DNA of 42,536 bases, from the NCBI GenBank assembly GCA_018399615.1, contig JAGYNT010000003.1:1-42536 (forward strand), read 5' to 3'. Position numbers and translations under genes: made by a program. Positions within the stretch are counted from its first letter, which is position 1; the number at the start of each line of letters is the position of its first letter. Positions 40,238 to 42,536 of this stretch are shown here, one piece after another. The DNA is from Acholeplasmataceae bacterium. GTDB lineage: Bacteria; Bacillota_I; Bacilli_A; Acholeplasmatales; Acholeplasmataceae. Below the pieces are notes generated by a model. It searched no databases, had not been told where the DNA came from, and was given only the letters and a program-made list of their open reading frames with translations.

Positions 40238-41623
40238 ATGGCACATTTATTCGAAACCGTCCACAACAATTTTTTCAGTGTCCTCGCCTCGCCGAACAAG
40301 AATACGTATATCGACTGCATCTTCGTCATCTATCACGCCCTCGACAGCATCGAGGACGCTTTTCAAGGTGACCGAGAATTCGTCATTCAAAGACTGATCG
40401 ACTATTTCGACGATCAGCCCGGTGATGACTTTGTCGACGTCGATGAAGGCGAATCCGCCAAAACGAGTCGCCAGAAGGCCGTACACGTTCTGAGCATTCT
40501 CAAGAAGAACGGCTGGCTCGGTGAAGAGGAACTCGGCGACTACAAGACGTCGATCAATCTCTTCGATTATTCGATCAAGATCATCGACGTGCTTTCGAGA
40601 ACATCGTCAATTTCACACAAAACGAGTACACGGGTGAAATCTTCACCGTTTATTCAGCTTCTTTCTTCCTTTCAGATCGACGAGGGCATCGGTGTGATCG
40701 AACAGGCCTTTCAGAAGACGAACGACATGATCCGCAAACTCAAAACGCTGAAAGCCAATATTTACCGGTATTACTACGACATCACCAAAAAACGATCGAA
40801 AAACGACCTCCAGCAACTCCTCGAAAAACTGCTCGTCGAATACAAACAGGATTTCTTCGACTCGGCATATTACAACCTCAAGACGACCGACAGTCTTCCG
40901 CGCTACAAGCGCGCGATTCTCTCCGCGATCTCCGAGGTCATCAACGATCCTGAGACGATGGACCTCCTCGCGAAAAACGCCCAGGCGATCAAACGGATCG
41001 AGGATTACAATGACGCGTTCATCTACGTCGAGGATCGCTTGAGATTCATCACCGACAGTTTCAGTTCGCTCGAGTTTCTGATTCTCGCGATCGACCGGAA
41101 AAATGAGCAATACATCAGTGCGGCGGCATCGAAGATTCTTTTCCTGACGAACCGATCCGACGACATCGAAGGTATTTTCAACCGCTTCTTCCAGGTCGTC
41201 TTGAAACAGAAGGACGTCGATTACAGCCGCTTCGTCAAGCTCATCCAGATGAAAAACCTCGATACCCAGTCGCTCTACAATCAACGACGTACCCGTCAGG
41301 AAGTCATTCCCGAAGAACTGATCTTCGACGAGGACATGATTTCCGCGGATTACCGGCAACAGAAAGTGCGCGATCTTCTCAAGAACAACATCTACGGCAA
41401 ACGCGAGATCGATCGTTATGTCAAAAACCTTCTCAAGAATCGTTCGGCCATGGAAGCTTCCGAAGTTCCGCTCGATACCCAGGAGGACTACGTGAAACTC
41501 ATTTTGATCTTCATGTATTCCAAGTCGATCGGCATGCACTATGAGATCGAACTGCTCGGACGCGAGTGCAAGACCAACCATATCCGGTTTCAAAATTTCA
41601 TGATCAAGGAGTATAGGGGATGA
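40238..41623 (+). CDS. Wadjet JetA-like protein (DUF5716 / kleisin-like)
   Basis: MAHLFETVHNNFFSVLASPNKNTYIDCIFVIYHAL...; followed by DUF4194-like and MukB/SbcC-like genes in overlapping order. ATG 40238 has RBS AAAGGA. Confidence 0.8.
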   Translation: MAHLFETVHNNFFSVLASPNKNTYIDCIFVIYHALDSIEDAFQGDREFVIQRLIDYFDDQPGDDFVDVDEGESAKTSRQKAVHVLSILKKNGWLGEEELGDYKTSINLFDYSIKIIDVLSRTSSISHKTSTRVKSSPFIQLLSSFQIDEGIGVIEQAFQKTNDMIRKLKTLKANIYRYYYDITKKRSKNDLQQLLEKLLVEYKQDFFDSAYYNLKTTDSLPRYKRAILSAISEVINDPETMDLLAKNAQAIKRIEDYNDAFIYVEDRLRFITDSFSSLEFLILAIDRKNEQYISAAASKILFLTNRSDDIEGIFNRFFQVVLKQKDVDYSRFVKLIQMKNLDTQSLYNQRRTRQEVIPEELIFDEDMISADYRQQKVRDLLKNNIYGKREIDRYVKNLLKNRSAMEASEVPLDTQEDYVKLILIFMYSKSIGMHYEIELLGRECKTNHIRFQNFMIKEYRG

Positions 41624-42258
41624 ACAAATCGAAAGCCTTAACCCAGTTCCATGAGCAGTACGCCACGCTCAAGGAAGGGGAAAAAACCATCTTTTCCCGT
41701 GTCGTCAACAAGCTCTTGCAGGTCAACTTCCTGACACGACGCAAAGTCGGCGATACGAACGACTATCGTTTCATTCTCGCGTACAAGGAGAGTTTCGAGG
41801 CGTTTTTCGCGCTGATCGATTTCGAACTTTTCATCGCGCGCGAATACGAAGTCGTCTATATCGAAAACGTCAACCTGTTCAATCACATGCGTCTCAGAAA
41901 AACGGAAAGTGTTCTCACGCTCGTCATCCGCATCCTCTACCAACGGAAGATGGATCTCGTCACGCTCGATGAGGACGTCGAGATCTATTTGCATGAGATC
42001 CATGCCGAGCTGACCCGAATCGGTTATCTCGATCATAAAAGAATCACGAAGGACCAGCTTCGTCCCGCTCTTTCTTTTCTGAGAAGTTACAACATCATCG
42101 ACTATATCGATCGGGGACTTCATGACGATGCCAGGATCAAGATCTACCCGACGATCCTGTTCGTGACGAATTTGGACAATATCAAGGAAGTCGTTGCCAA
42201 ACTCGACAGTTACGTTGAAGGAGGTGGGGATAGCGATGAAGAAACTGACGAAGATTAA
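41620..42258 (+). CDS. Wadjet JetB-like protein (DUF4194)
   Basis: NKLLQVNFLTRRKVGDTNDYRFILAYKESFEAFFALIDFELFIAREYEVVYIEN...RLRKTESVLTLVIRILYQRK, typical DUF4194/MukE-like; ATGA overlap with jetA. Confidence 0.82.
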   Translation: MNKSKALTQFHEQYATLKEGEKTIFSRVVNKLLQVNFLTRRKVGDTNDYRFILAYKESFEAFFALIDFELFIAREYEVVYIENVNLFNHMRLRKTESVLTLVIRILYQRKMDLVTLDEDVEIYLHEIHAELTRIGYLDHKRITKDQLRPALSFLRSYNIIDYIDRGLHDDARIKIYPTILFVTNLDNIKEVVAKLDSYVEGGGDSDEETDED

Positions 42259-42536
42259 GTTGGTGAATTGGCATCTTTTCAGCAATGAGACGATCGACAT
42301 CAAGGACAACGCCCTCATATCGGGGGAAAACGGATCGGGGAAATCCACGCTCTTAGATGCCATGCAGTTCATGCTCGTCGGCGGACGAGGCGGAACGAAG
42401 TTCAACGTCGCCGCCACCGACGACGCCAAGCGTACGCTTGAAGGCTACGTCCGTGGTCGGATCGGTGCCGAAAACAAGGAGTTTCTCAGAAACGGAGACG
42501 TCGTGTGCCATCTGGCACTCGAGTTCTTCGATGAGC
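42236..42536 (+). CDS. Wadjet JetC-like SMC/MukB-type ATPase, 3'-truncated by window edge
   Basis: Reading from ATG 42236: MKKLTKIKLVNWHLFSNETIDIKDNALISGENGSGKSTLLDAMQFMLVGGRGGTKFNVAATDDAKRTLEGYVRGRIG; Walker A GENGSGKS; GGAGG RBS. Absent from the supplied ORF track. Confidence 0.88.
   Translation, partial: MKKLTKIKLVNWHLFSNETIDIKDNALISGENGSGKSTLLDAMQFMLVGGRGGTKFNVAATDDAKRTLEGYVRGRIGAENKEFLRNGDVVCHLALEFFDE

Noticed and set aside
1-42536. Alternative genetic code (TGA=Trp) as the source of fragmentation
   Set aside because: Many intact genes end in TGA at the expected length (uvrC, fmt, jetA), prfB is present, and the broken genes need frame changes rather than stop readthrough.

Overview
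The window is a roughly 42.5 kb bacterial chromosomal segment with Bacillota/Mollicutes-like gene content. TGA is used as a stop, prfB is present, and GC looks moderate. It is mostly housekeeping DNA: gmk(partial)-rpoZ-uvrC, rnjA, a HAD hydrolase, coaD, a fused otsA-otsB, rimP-nusA-ylxR-ylxQ-infB-rbfA, priA-fmt-pgpA-like, a degenerate HD-GYP-like membrane protein, a SAM-I riboswitch with terminator before metK, DUF3137-LemA, secA-prfB-YitT-S41 peptidase-recX, a GH3 glycosidase, PadR-HAAS, an amidohydrolase, a MacB-like ABC transporter and a DsbA-like protein. The right edge holds the start of a Wadjet-type (JetABC..) plasmid-defence/SMC operon. Points of interest: (1) the Wadjet operon is cut by the window edge; (2) a Fur-family regulator is translationally coupled (ATGA) to a ~2.65 kb lipoprotein gene with a clear LSGC lipobox and repeated beta-sandwich/PPC-like units, and both are heavily frameshifted; (3) frameshifts occur in discrete patches that cross gene boundaries, include homopolymer +/-1 changes and hit normally essential coaD, so local consensus error must be excluded before calling pseudogenes; (4) otsAB contains a hidden pair of compensating frameshifts; (5) two perfect 9-bp inverted repeats lie in promoter regions (PadR gene; rnjA/HAD divergent region). 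No rRNA, tRNA, CRISPR array or transposase was seen. All family calls come from reading the sequence, with no database search.
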